From the NCBI RefSeq assembly GCF_009696375.1, contig NZ_VUMD01000001.1, positions 248,001 to 312,000 on the forward strand: 64,000 nucleotides of DNA, written 5' to 3'. A program made the position numbers and the translations under genes. The notes beneath the pieces were generated by a model. The model was not told the origin of the DNA and made no database searches. It saw nothing but the letters and a program-made list of their open reading frames with translations. This document shows positions 1-8,017 of the stretch, one piece after another (position 1 is the first letter of the stretch; each line of letters starts with the position of its first letter). The DNA is from Clostridium porci (lineage in GTDB: Bacteria > Bacillota > Clostridia > Lachnospirales > Lachnospiraceae).

Positions 1-1
1 C

Positions 2-352
2 TGCAGCTATCCCATGGCAGGTGTTTTTAAAGGAAAGGGCCGGCCTGTGGGAAGAAGCCGCAGATTTGGATACATAACGGTTACCTGCAGCCGGAAGCTC
101 CCCTTTTTGGAGGAGGGGGGAAGTATTAAGGGGCATGAGTTTCACTATTGGGATTGTGTCTGTGATGAGGGGGAGTATGTTATGACTGCGGTGAAGCCAG
201 TGGGAGGGAGAAGCTGGCCCTGCATGCGTACAGTGGGACGGACGGTAGCTGGGTTCCCTCATCTTTACTACGGCTCCTGCCCTCAGTGGACTCAGAGGTT
301 TGCAAACCAATGTATTGAATACAGCAGGATACAAGAGGTCGCTGGAACATGA
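2..352 (+). CDS. cbiA: Cobyrinate a,c-diamide synthase, C-terminal part
   Basis: This is the 3' end of a gene that begins before the window; the reading frame is open from base 2. CbiA amidates the a and c side chains of the corrin ring using glutamine and ATP. The visible 116 residues match the end of the class I glutamine amidotransferase domain: a YPMAGVF stretch at the start, then GHEFHYW with the histidine region, then a glycine/tyrosine-rich tail in place of the usual SYVHLHF motif. The final TGA overlaps the cobT start codon (ATGA at 349-352), so translation is probably coupled. An apparent start at 14 is internal to the frame and is not a real start. Confidence 0.85.
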   Translation, partial: CSYPMAGVFKGKGRPVGRSRRFGYITVTCSRKLPFLEEGGSIKGHEFHYWDCVCDEGEYVMTAVKPVGGRSWPCMRTVGRTVAGFPHLYYGSCPQWTQRFANQCIEYSRIQEVAGT

Positions 353-1407
353 ATATAGAAGAAGCAGTAAAAGCAGTGAAGGAGCCTGACGGCGCAGCCG
401 CCCGGGAAGCCGCCCGGCGCTGGGACAGGGTAGCAAAGCCCCTAAACAGCCTGGGAGAGCTGGAGAGGGATGTGATCCGTATAGCAGGGGCCCAGGGAAG
501 TTCAACGATCTCCATTGGCAGGAAAGCCATTGTTGTGATGTGTGCCGACAATGGAATTGTGGAGGAGGGCGTTACCCAGACAGGTCAGGCGGTAACTGCC
601 ATTGTGGCAGAAAATATGGCGGCAGGCCGCTCCTGCGTTTGTCTCATGGCAGAGCGGGCAGGCGCCGACGTGATTCCGGTGGATGTGGGGATGGCGTCCT
701 GTTCTCCAGTCAAGGGAGTCCTCTGGCGCAGAGTTGCCAGCGGAACCCGCAATTTCCGAAAAGAGGCTGCTATGAGCAGAGAGGAAGCAGTTCAGGCCAT
801 AGAGACAGGTATTGCCATAGCCTGTGAATTAAAGGCCAAAGGCTATGAGCTTGCAGGCTCAGGAGAGATGGGAATTGGAAATACAACTACCAGCAGCGCA
901 GTTCTTTCGACTCTTTTGAATGTGGAGCCGGAGCTGGTAACTGGCCGTGGAGCCGGGCTTACTTCAGCAGGGTACAGGCGTAAGGTGCAGGTGATAAAAG
1001 AAGGGCTGGCGCTTCACAGACCGGACAGAAGAGATCCGGTGGATGTACTGGCAAAGGTAGGAGGGCTGGATCTGGCGGCATTGGCCGGGTTTTACATAGG
1101 CTGCGGTCTCTGCCGTATGCCGGTGGTGCTGGATGGGCTGATAACAGCAGCCGGGGCTTTGGCAGCCGTGGGAATCTGTCCCAAGGTAAAGGGCTATCTC
1201 CTTGCGTCTCACAGGTCTGCGGAGCCAGCGGGAGGCATAGCTTTGGATGCGCTGGGACTGACGCCGGTAATCCAGGCCGGAATGTGTCTGGGTGAAGGTA
1301 CAGGGGCTGCCGCCTGCTTTCCTTTGCTGGATATGGCTGCGGCTGTCTACGGGCAGATGAGCAGCTTTGAGGAAATACAGGTAGAGCAATACCAGCATTT
1401 ACAGTAG
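349..1407 (+). CDS. cobT: Nicotinate-nucleotide:dimethylbenzimidazole phosphoribosyltransferase
   Basis: CobT transfers ribose phosphate from nicotinate mononucleotide to the lower-ligand base, giving the alpha-ribazole phosphate that CobS later attaches. The 352-residue length is normal for the family. Visible family motifs are GEMGIGNTTTSSA in the middle and AGMCLGEGTGAAA near the C-terminus, the latter holding the catalytic glutamate. The N-terminus carries RWDRVAKPLNSLGELE, which is typical. The start ATG overlaps the cbiA stop. The next gene begins 20 bases downstream. The actual lower base (dimethylbenzimidazole or another) cannot be told from the sequence. Confidence 0.95.
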   Translation: MNIEEAVKAVKEPDGAAAREAARRWDRVAKPLNSLGELERDVIRIAGAQGSSTISIGRKAIVVMCADNGIVEEGVTQTGQAVTAIVAENMAAGRSCVCLMAERAGADVIPVDVGMASCSPVKGVLWRRVASGTRNFRKEAAMSREEAVQAIETGIAIACELKAKGYELAGSGEMGIGNTTTSSAVLSTLLNVEPELVTGRGAGLTSAGYRRKVQVIKEGLALHRPDRRDPVDVLAKVGGLDLAALAGFYIGCGLCRMPVVLDGLITAAGALAAVGICPKVKGYLLASHRSAEPAGGIALDALGLTPVIQAGMCLGEGTGAAACFPLLDMAAAVYGQMSSFEEIQVEQYQHLQ

Positions 1408-1427
1408 AAGGGAAGGAAACGGTCAGG

Positions 1428-2108
1428 GTGATAACCTTAGTGACAGGCGGAAGCGGAAGTGGAAAATCTGAATATGGAGAAGCTCTGGTGGTAAGTTTTA
1501 ACCGCCCGCTTAACTATTATGTGGCAACAATGGAGGTGCTGGGAAAAGAAAGCATGGAGAAGGTTAAACGCCACAGGGAGCAGCGGAAGGGGAAGGGGTT
1601 TATTACTTTGGAATGTAAGCGGAATCTGGGCATTCTTACACTGGATGATGCAGGGCAAGGAAATGTGTGTTCTGATAGTCAAATTTACGGCTTACAGTCT
1701 GATGCTGTTTCTCCGTCCGGCCTGGCCTTTCGGGGAAGCTCTGATTCCAAAGCGGGGAAGGCCGTACTTCTGGAGTGTATATCCAATCTGGCGGCAAATG
1801 AGATGTTTAGCGGGGAAAGCTGGAAAAGCTGCGGGGGGCTTGAGGCCCTTGCCTCCAGGATAGTCCGGGACATTGCCTCTTTGTCCTCTCAGGCAGAGGA
1901 TATGGTGATCGTCACCAATGAGGTGGGAAGCGGAGGAGGGGTTTATGAAACGGAAACCATGGAGTACATCCGTCTGATGGGACTCATAAACCAGCAGCTG
2001 GCAGATATGGCAGACCGGGTGGTGGAAGTGGTTTACGGCATTCCTGTCGTTTGGAACGCCCCCGACGGCTCTGGAACAGCCTGTTTGAAAGGAGCAGAGG
2101 AATTATGA
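1428..2108 (+). CDS. cobU: Adenosylcobinamide kinase / adenosylcobinamide-phosphate guanylyltransferase
   Basis: CobU phosphorylates adenosylcobinamide and then adds GMP, making AdoCbi-GDP for CobS. The protein has the P-loop GGSGSGKS at residues 7-14, YYVAT near 30, and KRHREQR with His49, which aligns with the guanylylated histidine of the family. The C-terminal part has VTNEVGSGGG and LINQQLADMADRVVEVVYG. It starts with GTG after GGAAGGAAAC. At 226 residues it is longer than the usual roughly 180 because of extra sequence between about residues 60 and 100, after which the family SNL motif (LLECISNLAANEM) resumes. Its stop overlaps the cobS start by four bases. A second, shorter CobU-like gene lies after cobS. 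Confidence 0.9.
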   Translation: MITLVTGGSGSGKSEYGEALVVSFNRPLNYYVATMEVLGKESMEKVKRHREQRKGKGFITLECKRNLGILTLDDAGQGNVCSDSQIYGLQSDAVSPSGLAFRGSSDSKAGKAVLLECISNLAANEMFSGESWKSCGGLEALASRIVRDIASLSSQAEDMVIVTNEVGSGGGVYETETMEYIRLMGLINQQLADMADRVVEVVYGIPVVWNAPDGSGTACLKGAEEL

Positions 2109-2938
2109 ATGGACTCTATTCCTGTATCATTGCCATATCCATGTATTCCAGACTTCCCATGCCTAAGGTGGAGTGGAGGAAGGAGCGGATGGCCTATGTG
2201 ATGTGCTGTTTTCCTATTGTAGGCCTGCTGGAGGGTGCGGCGCTGGCCTTGTGGTTCTGGCTGGGAATGAAGCTGTTCCGGTTTTCGGAGCTGTTTACAG
2301 CTCTGGCAGGAGCGGCTGTTCCGCTGCTGGTGACAGGGGGGATTCACATGGACGGCTTTCTGGATACCATGGATGCCCTCCACTCCTATGGAGACAGGGA
2401 ACGTAAGCTGAATATATTAAAAGATCCTCATATTGGAGCCTTTGCCGTAATAGGTATGGCGGTCTACATGCTTATTTACACAGGTATCCTTTATGAATAT
2501 ACCTCTATGCTGGCTTCTGCCGGGGTACGTGGCAGGTCAGAAGGGATGCTATATTTCCTGCCTGTAGTGGCGTTTACAATGGAGCGGGCTTTCAGCGGCC
2601 TGTCGGTAGTGGCCTTTCCTTTGGCAAAGCAGGAGGGACTGGCTGCCGGGTTTGCAGCTGCTGCAAAGAAACGAATGGAACGGCTGGCGCTTTTGGCATG
2701 GGTGGCTTTCTGTGTGCTGGCCTCCGCCTTGTTTGGAATAGGAGGACTGGCTGCCGGTCTGGCTGTGCTGTCTGTTCAGCTTTTGGTGTTTGCCTGGTAT
2801 TACCGTATGTCGTGGAGGCAGTTTGGGGGAGTGACAGGTGATTTGGCAGGGTTCTTTCTTCAGGTCTGCGAGGCTGCCAGCTTTGGAATCCTCGTACTTT
2901 TTTCGAAACTGGTTGTAATAGGAGGTCTGGCAGGATGA
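2105..2938 (+). CDS. cobS: Adenosylcobinamide-GDP ribazoletransferase (cobalamin synthase)
   Basis: CobS joins AdoCbi-GDP to alpha-ribazole (phosphate), the last assembly step, and sits in the membrane. The start chosen is ATG at 2105 in the ATGA overlap with cobU; a longer frame to 2051 lies wholly within cobU and is not credible. The 277-residue product shows GGIHMDGFLDTMDALHSYG with the metal-binding aspartates, then KDPHIGAFAV, and a late TGDLAGFF. Several hydrophobic stretches fit a polytopic membrane protein. Its stop overlaps the next start (ATGA at 2935-2938). Confidence 0.95.
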   Translation: MNGLYSCIIAISMYSRLPMPKVEWRKERMAYVMCCFPIVGLLEGAALALWFWLGMKLFRFSELFTALAGAAVPLLVTGGIHMDGFLDTMDALHSYGDRERKLNILKDPHIGAFAVIGMAVYMLIYTGILYEYTSMLASAGVRGRSEGMLYFLPVVAFTMERAFSGLSVVAFPLAKQEGLAAGFAAAAKKRMERLALLAWVAFCVLASALFGIGGLAAGLAVLSVQLLVFAWYYRMSWRQFGGVTGDLAGFFLQVCEAASFGILVLFSKLVVIGGLAG

Positions 2939-3414
2939 TACTTGTAACAGGAGGAAGCGGTCAGGGTAAGAGAGGCTTTTCCCAAGGTGCCTTTGCAAAG
3001 TCAGGTCCGGGAAGCAGGGTGGTCTGGTGTGACGGAAGCAAGGCCGGCTGGGATACCTTTATGAGAGAGAAATGGGGTTGGAATTTTCATCTGTTTATCA
3101 GGCGGATAATGCTGGGTGAGGTGGCAGTTCCCCTGGAACGGATGTCATCCATGCTGGCTCAGAGGCTGCAGGAAATGGAGCTCCCCTGGACCCAGGAGGC
3201 TCGTAAGGGGCTGGCTTCGTTTCTGGTTCAAAGCCTGCTGGAGGGTAATGAAAACCGTATTCTGGTGACAGAAGAGATTGGCTGTGGAATCGTTCCGGCA
3301 GATCCTTTTGAGCGTATGTATCGGGAGGAGACAGGGCGCGTCTGCTGTCTGGCTGCAGCCGAAGCCCGGCAGGTGTGGCGTGTATGCTGCGGACTGGGGC
3401 AGAGAATCAAATGA
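2935..3414 (+). CDS. CobU-like P-loop protein (second copy, reduced)
   Basis: A 159-residue relative of CobU. It keeps the P-loop GGSGQGK at residues 6-12 and a good C-terminal CobU signature, VTEEIGCGIVPADP followed by R.YREETGR. It lacks the YVAT segment and the RHR motif with the guanylylated histidine that the first CobU has. A tryptophan-rich stretch (WDTFMREKWGWNFH) takes that place. It is translationally coupled to cobS and followed 18 bases later by cbiB. Without the histidine it is unlikely to do the guanylyl transfer by the known route. It may be a kinase only, a partner of the first CobU, or have another nucleotide-dependent role in the pathway. The family call is firm; the function is inferred. 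Confidence 0.7.
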   Translation: MILVTGGSGQGKRGFSQGAFAKSGPGSRVVWCDGSKAGWDTFMREKWGWNFHLFIRRIMLGEVAVPLERMSSMLAQRLQEMELPWTQEARKGLASFLVQSLLEGNENRILVTEEIGCGIVPADPFERMYREETGRVCCLAAAEARQVWRVCCGLGQRIK

Positions 3415-3432
3415 CAGTGAGGTTGATACAGA

Positions 3433-4422
3433 ATGTGGACAGAATGGCTGGAATTATGGAAATTTCACTGGATAGCCCTGCTTTTAGGCTGTGTACTAGA
3501 TTGGCTCCTTGGAGATCCACATGCCCTGCCTCATCCGGTGCGTCTGATGGGACGGATGATAGAGGGGCTGGAAAGGGGGCTGAGAGAAGGGCTTAAGGGC
3601 AGGGAGCGGCTGGCAGGATTTTTGCTGACCTGCATCATGTGCTTTGCCTGGAGCGTGATTCCCTGGCTGGCTCTTAAAATAGCAAGAGACGCTGCCATGC
3701 CGGGCTTATGGCCTGTACCCATGGCTTTAGAGGCCCTTCTGTGCTATGAAATGCTGGCTGCCAGAAGCTTGTGGAAGGAGAGCATGAAGGTCTGCTGCAG
3801 CCTGAATAGGAGAGATAGGGAAGGAGCCAGAAGACAGGTATCAATGATTGTAGGCAGGGATACCGCATCTTTGGATGAAGACGGAATTACAAGAGCGGCA
3901 GTGGAGACAGTGGCAGAAAATACGTCGGATGGAGTAGTTGCCCCATTTCTTTATATGATGCTGCTTGGCCCGGCGGGAGGCTGTTTGTATAAAGTGGTGA
4001 ATACCATGGATTCTATGATTGGGTATAAAAATGAAAGATATCTGGAGTTTGGGCGGGCGGCGGCCAGGCTGGATGATTGGTTTAACTTTATTCCGGCCAG
4101 GCTTACAGGCTGTCTTATGGTTCTGACAGCCTGTATTTTACCGGGTATGGATGGAAGAAAGAGCCTTCGAATTTTTCTGAGGGACAGGAAGAAGCACGAA
4201 AGCCCCAATTCAGCCCACGCAGAGGCGGCCTGTGCCGGAGCTCTCCGTATCCGGCTGGCAGGAGATGCGTGGTATTTTGGAGTTCTCTGTAAAAAAGAGT
4301 TTATAGGAGATGATGAAAGACCTGTTGAGCCGGAAGATATTAAAAGAGCCAACCTGCTGATGATGGGATCGGAGGGGATTCTTGTGCTGGTGCTGGCGGC
4401 CATTGCGCTTTGTTGGAGTTAA
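3433..4422 (+). CDS. cbiB: Adenosylcobinamide-phosphate synthase
   Basis: CbiB attaches (R)-1-amino-2-propanol phosphate to adenosylcobyric acid at the membrane. The 329-residue protein opens with the family motif DWLLGDPHALPHPVRLMGR. It carries AVETVAENTSDGVVAPFLY in the centre and VVNTMDSMIGYKNERY further on, both strongly conserved in the family, and has several hydrophobic segments. The ribosome binding site is weak (GTGAGG about ten bases upstream). The CobD-like gene that would supply the aminopropanol phosphate follows directly. Confidence 0.93.
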   Translation: MWTEWLELWKFHWIALLLGCVLDWLLGDPHALPHPVRLMGRMIEGLERGLREGLKGRERLAGFLLTCIMCFAWSVIPWLALKIARDAAMPGLWPVPMALEALLCYEMLAARSLWKESMKVCCSLNRRDREGARRQVSMIVGRDTASLDEDGITRAAVETVAENTSDGVVAPFLYMMLLGPAGGCLYKVVNTMDSMIGYKNERYLEFGRAAARLDDWFNFIPARLTGCLMVLTACILPGMDGRKSLRIFLRDRKKHESPNSAHAEAACAGALRIRLAGDAWYFGVLCKKEFIGDDERPVEPEDIKRANLLMMGSEGILVLVLAAIALCWS

Positions 4423-4496
4423 AACCAGATACCCAGTGATTGGCAAACCTAAGCGTATGCTATTGTGAGAATAAAAACAGGGAGAGGTGGACAGTC

Positions 4497-5615
4497 ATGG
4501 AATATCAGCATGGAGGTGACATTTACAGCCGTGAAATTGCTCTGGATTATTCAGCAAATATAAATCCCCTGGGACTTCCTCCAGGAGTTAGAAAGACGCT
4601 GAAGCAGTGTGTAGAGGGGGAACTATGCTCTCTTTATCCTGACAGCTCCTGCAGAGCTCTAAGGCAGGCTCTGGCACAGCATCATGGAATCCCGGAGGAG
4701 CATATTATCTGCGGTAATGGAGCGGCAGATTTGATATTTGGCCTGGCCGCTGCGCTGCGCCCGGAAAGGGGATTGGTTATGAGGCCCACCTTTTCCGAGT
4801 ATGAGCAGGCTTTAAAAACAGTGGGAGCCAAAGTGGAGTATGTTTCTCTGGATGAGAGGAGGGGATTTGAACCTGATTTGGAGGCTATGTGCGCTTGCGT
4901 CCGCCAGGCAAAGGCTGAGGGAAGGGCATACGATATTGCGTTTTTATGTAATCCCAATAATCCTACAGGCATACCGTCAAGGAAGGAACAGGTGGAGCGG
5001 CTGGCCTGGGAATGTGAAAGAGCAGATACTTTGCTGGCAGTGGATGAATGCTTCTGTGATTTTATGGAGGAGTGGGAGGAGTGCTCTGTGATTCCTGCTC
5101 TAAAACGGTTTCAAAAGCTCTTTGTACTCAAGGCATTCACAAAGCTGTACGCAATGGCTGGACTCAGGCTGGGCTATGGACTTTCCTTTCACGGGGAGCT
5201 GCTTAAAGAGCTGTCTTTGGTACGCCAGCCCTGGTCTGTATCGGGGCTGGCTCAGAAAGCAGGAGAGGCGGCTTTGAAGGAAAAAGGGTATGTGAAAGAA
5301 ACCAGAGCGCTTATCAGCAGGGAACGGCATTGGCTGAAGGACAGGCTGGAGGAGTTGGGCTGTCAGGTTTACGGTTCCAGGGCTAATTATCTGTTTTTCC
5401 GTTTTTTTCCAGCTACAGGAAACAGGAAAATAGGAGAGAGTCCAGAGGTGTTTCCAAGGGGATGGCTGTATCACAGGCTGCTGGAGAAAAAGGTTTTAAT
5501 CCGAAGCTGCAGCAATTACTCTGGCCTGGACTTTGGCTATTACCGTATCTGTGTGAAAACAAGAGAGGAAAATGAGGCTCTAACAGCTTATATAAGAGAG
5601 GTAATACAAGGGTAA
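4497..5615 (+). CDS. cobD: Threonine-phosphate decarboxylase, CobD-like PLP enzyme
   Basis: A class I/II PLP-dependent aminotransferase-fold protein of 372 residues. CobD makes aminopropanol phosphate from L-threonine phosphate, the substrate of CbiB. Visible motifs are DYSANINPLG at the N-terminus, GNGAADLIF in the cofactor region, CNPNNPTG, and LKAFTKLYAMAGLRLGY with the PLP lysine. The start ATG at 4497 has GGGAGAGGTGG just upstream; a longer frame from 4440 has no such site and is rejected. By sequence alone the fold is also that of histidinol-phosphate aminotransferase. Location between cbiB and cbiP makes CobD the better call. Confidence 0.85.
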   Translation: MEYQHGGDIYSREIALDYSANINPLGLPPGVRKTLKQCVEGELCSLYPDSSCRALRQALAQHHGIPEEHIICGNGAADLIFGLAAALRPERGLVMRPTFSEYEQALKTVGAKVEYVSLDERRGFEPDLEAMCACVRQAKAEGRAYDIAFLCNPNNPTGIPSRKEQVERLAWECERADTLLAVDECFCDFMEEWEECSVIPALKRFQKLFVLKAFTKLYAMAGLRLGYGLSFHGELLKELSLVRQPWSVSGLAQKAGEAALKEKGYVKETRALISRERHWLKDRLEELGCQVYGSRANYLFFRFFPATGNRKIGESPEVFPRGWLYHRLLEKKVLIRSCSNYSGLDFGYYRICVKTREENEALTAYIREVIQG

Positions 5616-5688
5616 GAAGCAAAATAAGTTCATGTGAACAGGCGTCCAAGGCGGCGTGGAAGAATCAGAATAAGCAGGAGAAAGTAAC

Positions 5689-7296
5689 ATGTCAAAAAGC
5701 AAGGCGAAAGCAATTATGATTCAGGGAACCATGTCTAATGCAGGTAAAAGTGTTTTGGTGTCCGGGCTGTGCCGCATCTTTGCCCAGGATGGCTATCGGG
5801 TTGCGCCCTTTAAATCCCAAAATATGGCCTTAAATTCATTCATAACCGCAGAGGGCCTGGAAATGGGCCGGGCCCAGGCGGTTCAGGCTGAGGCAGCCAA
5901 AATCCTCCCATCCGTTGATATGAACCCGATTCTTTTAAAGCCTACCACAGATGTAGGATCTCAGGTAATTGTCAATGGCATATCCAGGGGAAATATGAAG
6001 GCAAAGGATTATTTTGCCTTCAAGCAGAAGCTGGTTCCCGATATACTGGCGGCCTACAGCCGGCTGGCCAAAACCTGTGATATTATTGTCATTGAAGGAG
6101 CAGGAAGCCCTGCGGAAATCAATCTGAAGGCGGATGATATTGTAAACATGGGTATGGCAAAAATGGCAGAAGCCCCAGTGCTTCTCACCGGAGATATTGA
6201 TAGAGGAGGCGTCTTTGCGCAGCTGTACGGCACAGTGGCCCTGCTGACGGAGGAAGAGAGAGCCAGGGTAAAGGGGTTGATCATTAATAAATTCCGGGGA
6301 GATATAAGCATCCTTACGCCTGGCTGCCGCATGCTGGAGGAGCTGTGCCAAATTCCTGTGGTAGGGGTGGTGCCCTATATGGAGCTTGACATAGAGGACG
6401 AGGACAGTCTGAGCAGCCGTTTGGAATCAGGCTCAGGCTCCGGGCCATCGGGGATTGATTTGGCTGTTATCCGTTTTCCGAGGATATCGAATTTTACTGA
6501 TTTTAATGTGTTTTCCCGATTTCCCGGAGTAACGGTCCGCTATGTTTCCAGGCTTTCACAGCTGGGAACTCCGGATATGGTTTTCCTTCCGGGGACCAAA
6601 AGCACCATAGAGGATTTGCTGTGGATGCGTCAGTCCGGCCTGGAGGCAGCGATTCTTAAGCTGGCAGACCGGCAGGTGCCTGTGTGGGGCATATGCGGAG
6701 GGTATCAGATGCTTGGCGAGCGGCTGATAGACCATGGGGGGGTGGAAGCTCAGAGCCTTAAAGAGGCGGCAGGCATGGGGCTGCTTCCTTTACGTACAGA
6801 GTTTTACAAGGAAAAGACCAGAACCCAGGTAGAGGGTTCCTTTGGAACGCTGGACGGATGTCTGGAGAGCCTTTCAGGCCGTTCTATCGCTGGCTATGAA
6901 ATTCATATGGGGCAGAGTGTGATTGACCGTACGCATGGAGTGATGGACACGGTGCGTTTGGCACAATGGCGTTCTGAGCCGGAGCTTTGCAGGCCTGTGT
7001 CTTATCTTATGGAGATACAGGAAAAGGCCGTGGAATCTAAGAGGGTTAAAATGGATGGCTGGAATAGGGGGAATGTGTACGGCTCTTACGTACACGGCCT
7101 GTTTGACAGTCCTGGGATAGCCCAGGCAGTCATTCAGGCTTTGGCGGATAAAAAAGGACTTGCCCTGGAGGATTTGGACGCCACCGATTACAGGAGCTAC
7201 CGGGAGAAGCAGTATGACAAACTGGCAGAAGCGTTGAGAAAATCGCTGGATATGGAGAAGCTATATGACATCATAGGGATAAAAAACAAACCATGA
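5689..7296 (+). CDS. cbiP: Cobyric acid synthase
   Basis: CbiP/CobQ amidates the b, d, e and g side chains of adenosylcobyrinic acid diamide with glutamine and ATP. The 535-residue length suits the family. The N-terminal ATPase half starts with [20 protein letters not shown] (P-loop region), followed by KSQNMALNS. The C-terminal half is a class I glutamine amidotransferase with the nucleophile elbow [11 protein letters not shown] and the histidine segment [18 protein letters not shown] lies just before the ATG. It ends 48 bases before the cbiC start. Confidence 0.96.
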   Translation: MSKSKAKAIMIQGTMSNAGKSVLVSGLCRIFAQDGYRVAPFKSQNMALNSFITAEGLEMGRAQAVQAEAAKILPSVDMNPILLKPTTDVGSQVIVNGISRGNMKAKDYFAFKQKLVPDILAAYSRLAKTCDIIVIEGAGSPAEINLKADDIVNMGMAKMAEAPVLLTGDIDRGGVFAQLYGTVALLTEEERARVKGLIINKFRGDISILTPGCRMLEELCQIPVVGVVPYMELDIEDEDSLSSRLESGSGSGPSGIDLAVIRFPRISNFTDFNVFSRFPGVTVRYVSRLSQLGTPDMVFLPGTKSTIEDLLWMRQSGLEAAILKLADRQVPVWGICGGYQMLGERLIDHGGVEAQSLKEAAGMGLLPLRTEFYKEKTRTQVEGSFGTLDGCLESLSGRSIAGYEIHMGQSVIDRTHGVMDTVRLAQWRSEPELCRPVSYLMEIQEKAVESKRVKMDGWNRGNVYGSYVHGLFDSPGIAQAVIQALADKKGLALEDLDATDYRSYREKQYDKLAEALRKSLDMEKLYDIIGIKNKP

Positions 7297-7344
7297 TACT
7301 TTTTGATAATTAATAAGGCTGTCAGCGGCAGAACGGAGGTTTAT

Positions 7345-8016
7345 ATGAAACAGATTGAGTTAGAGCAGGTTCTTCCTTCTGAGATTGAGCGTCGTAGCTT
7401 TGAAATCATACAGGAGGAATTGGAGGCCATGGGGAAAAAACTGGAGAAGGACCAGGCGCCAATTATTAAGCGTACCATTCATACTACCGCGGATTTTTCC
7501 TATGCAGATAATCTTATATTTTCACCTCATGCTGTAGAAAAGGGGCTGGAGGCATTAAAGGAGGGGGCGGTCATTATTACCGATACTAATATGGGTCTGG
7601 CAGGAATCAATAAAAAACGGCTGGCATCCCTGGGCGGAGAGGCCTTCTGCTTTATGGCGGATAAGGACGTGGAGGAAAAAGCCAGGGCAAGAGGAACGAC
7701 CAGGGCTCTGGCTAGTATGGAAAAGGCAGCCGATCTCTTCGGCAGGGGAGGTGTTTCCCGGCCTATTCTCTTTGCAATAGGAAATGCCCCTACTGCCCTG
7801 ATACACCTTTATCAGCTCATTAAGGAGGGTCGTATTGCCCCCTCCCTCATCATCGGTGCGCCTGTAGGCTTTGTTAATGTGGTACAGTCTAAGGAGCTGA
7901 TATTGACCCTGGAGCATACCTCTTACATCGTAGCCAGAGGCAGAAAAGGCGGCAGCAACGTTGCCGCCGCAATCTGCAATGCCCTTTTGTATCAGCTCCC
8001 AGGCTATAACCAATGA
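7345..8016 (+). CDS. cbiC: Cobalt-precorrin-8 methylmutase
   Basis: CbiC moves the C11 methyl group to C12 to give cobyrinate, the substrate of CbiA. The start ATG at 7345 follows a clear CGGAGGT at 7334-7340; an upstream TTG at 7303 has no site. The 223-residue protein contains TIHTTADFSYA with the family's catalytic histidine, DTNMGLAGI and GAPVGFVNVVQSKE. It is the last gene of the cobalamin run. Its stop lies one base from the end of the convergent PurF-like gene, leaving no room for a terminator between them. Confidence 0.95.
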   Translation: MKQIELEQVLPSEIERRSFEIIQEELEAMGKKLEKDQAPIIKRTIHTTADFSYADNLIFSPHAVEKGLEALKEGAVIITDTNMGLAGINKKRLASLGGEAFCFMADKDVEEKARARGTTRALASMEKAADLFGRGGVSRPILFAIGNAPTALIHLYQLIKEGRIAPSLIIGAPVGFVNVVQSKELILTLEHTSYIVARGRKGGSNVAAAICNALLYQLPGYNQ

Positions 8017-8017
8017 G

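Noticed and set aside
14-352. Reading this stretch as a complete small gene or as a cobalamin riboswitch before cobT
   Set aside because: The frame is open from base 2 and matches the C-terminus of CbiA (GHEFHYW). The order of riboswitch core motifs is not present.
2051-2104. A longer N-terminus for CobS
   Set aside because: Lies entirely within cobU; the ATGA overlap at 2105 is typical of this operon.
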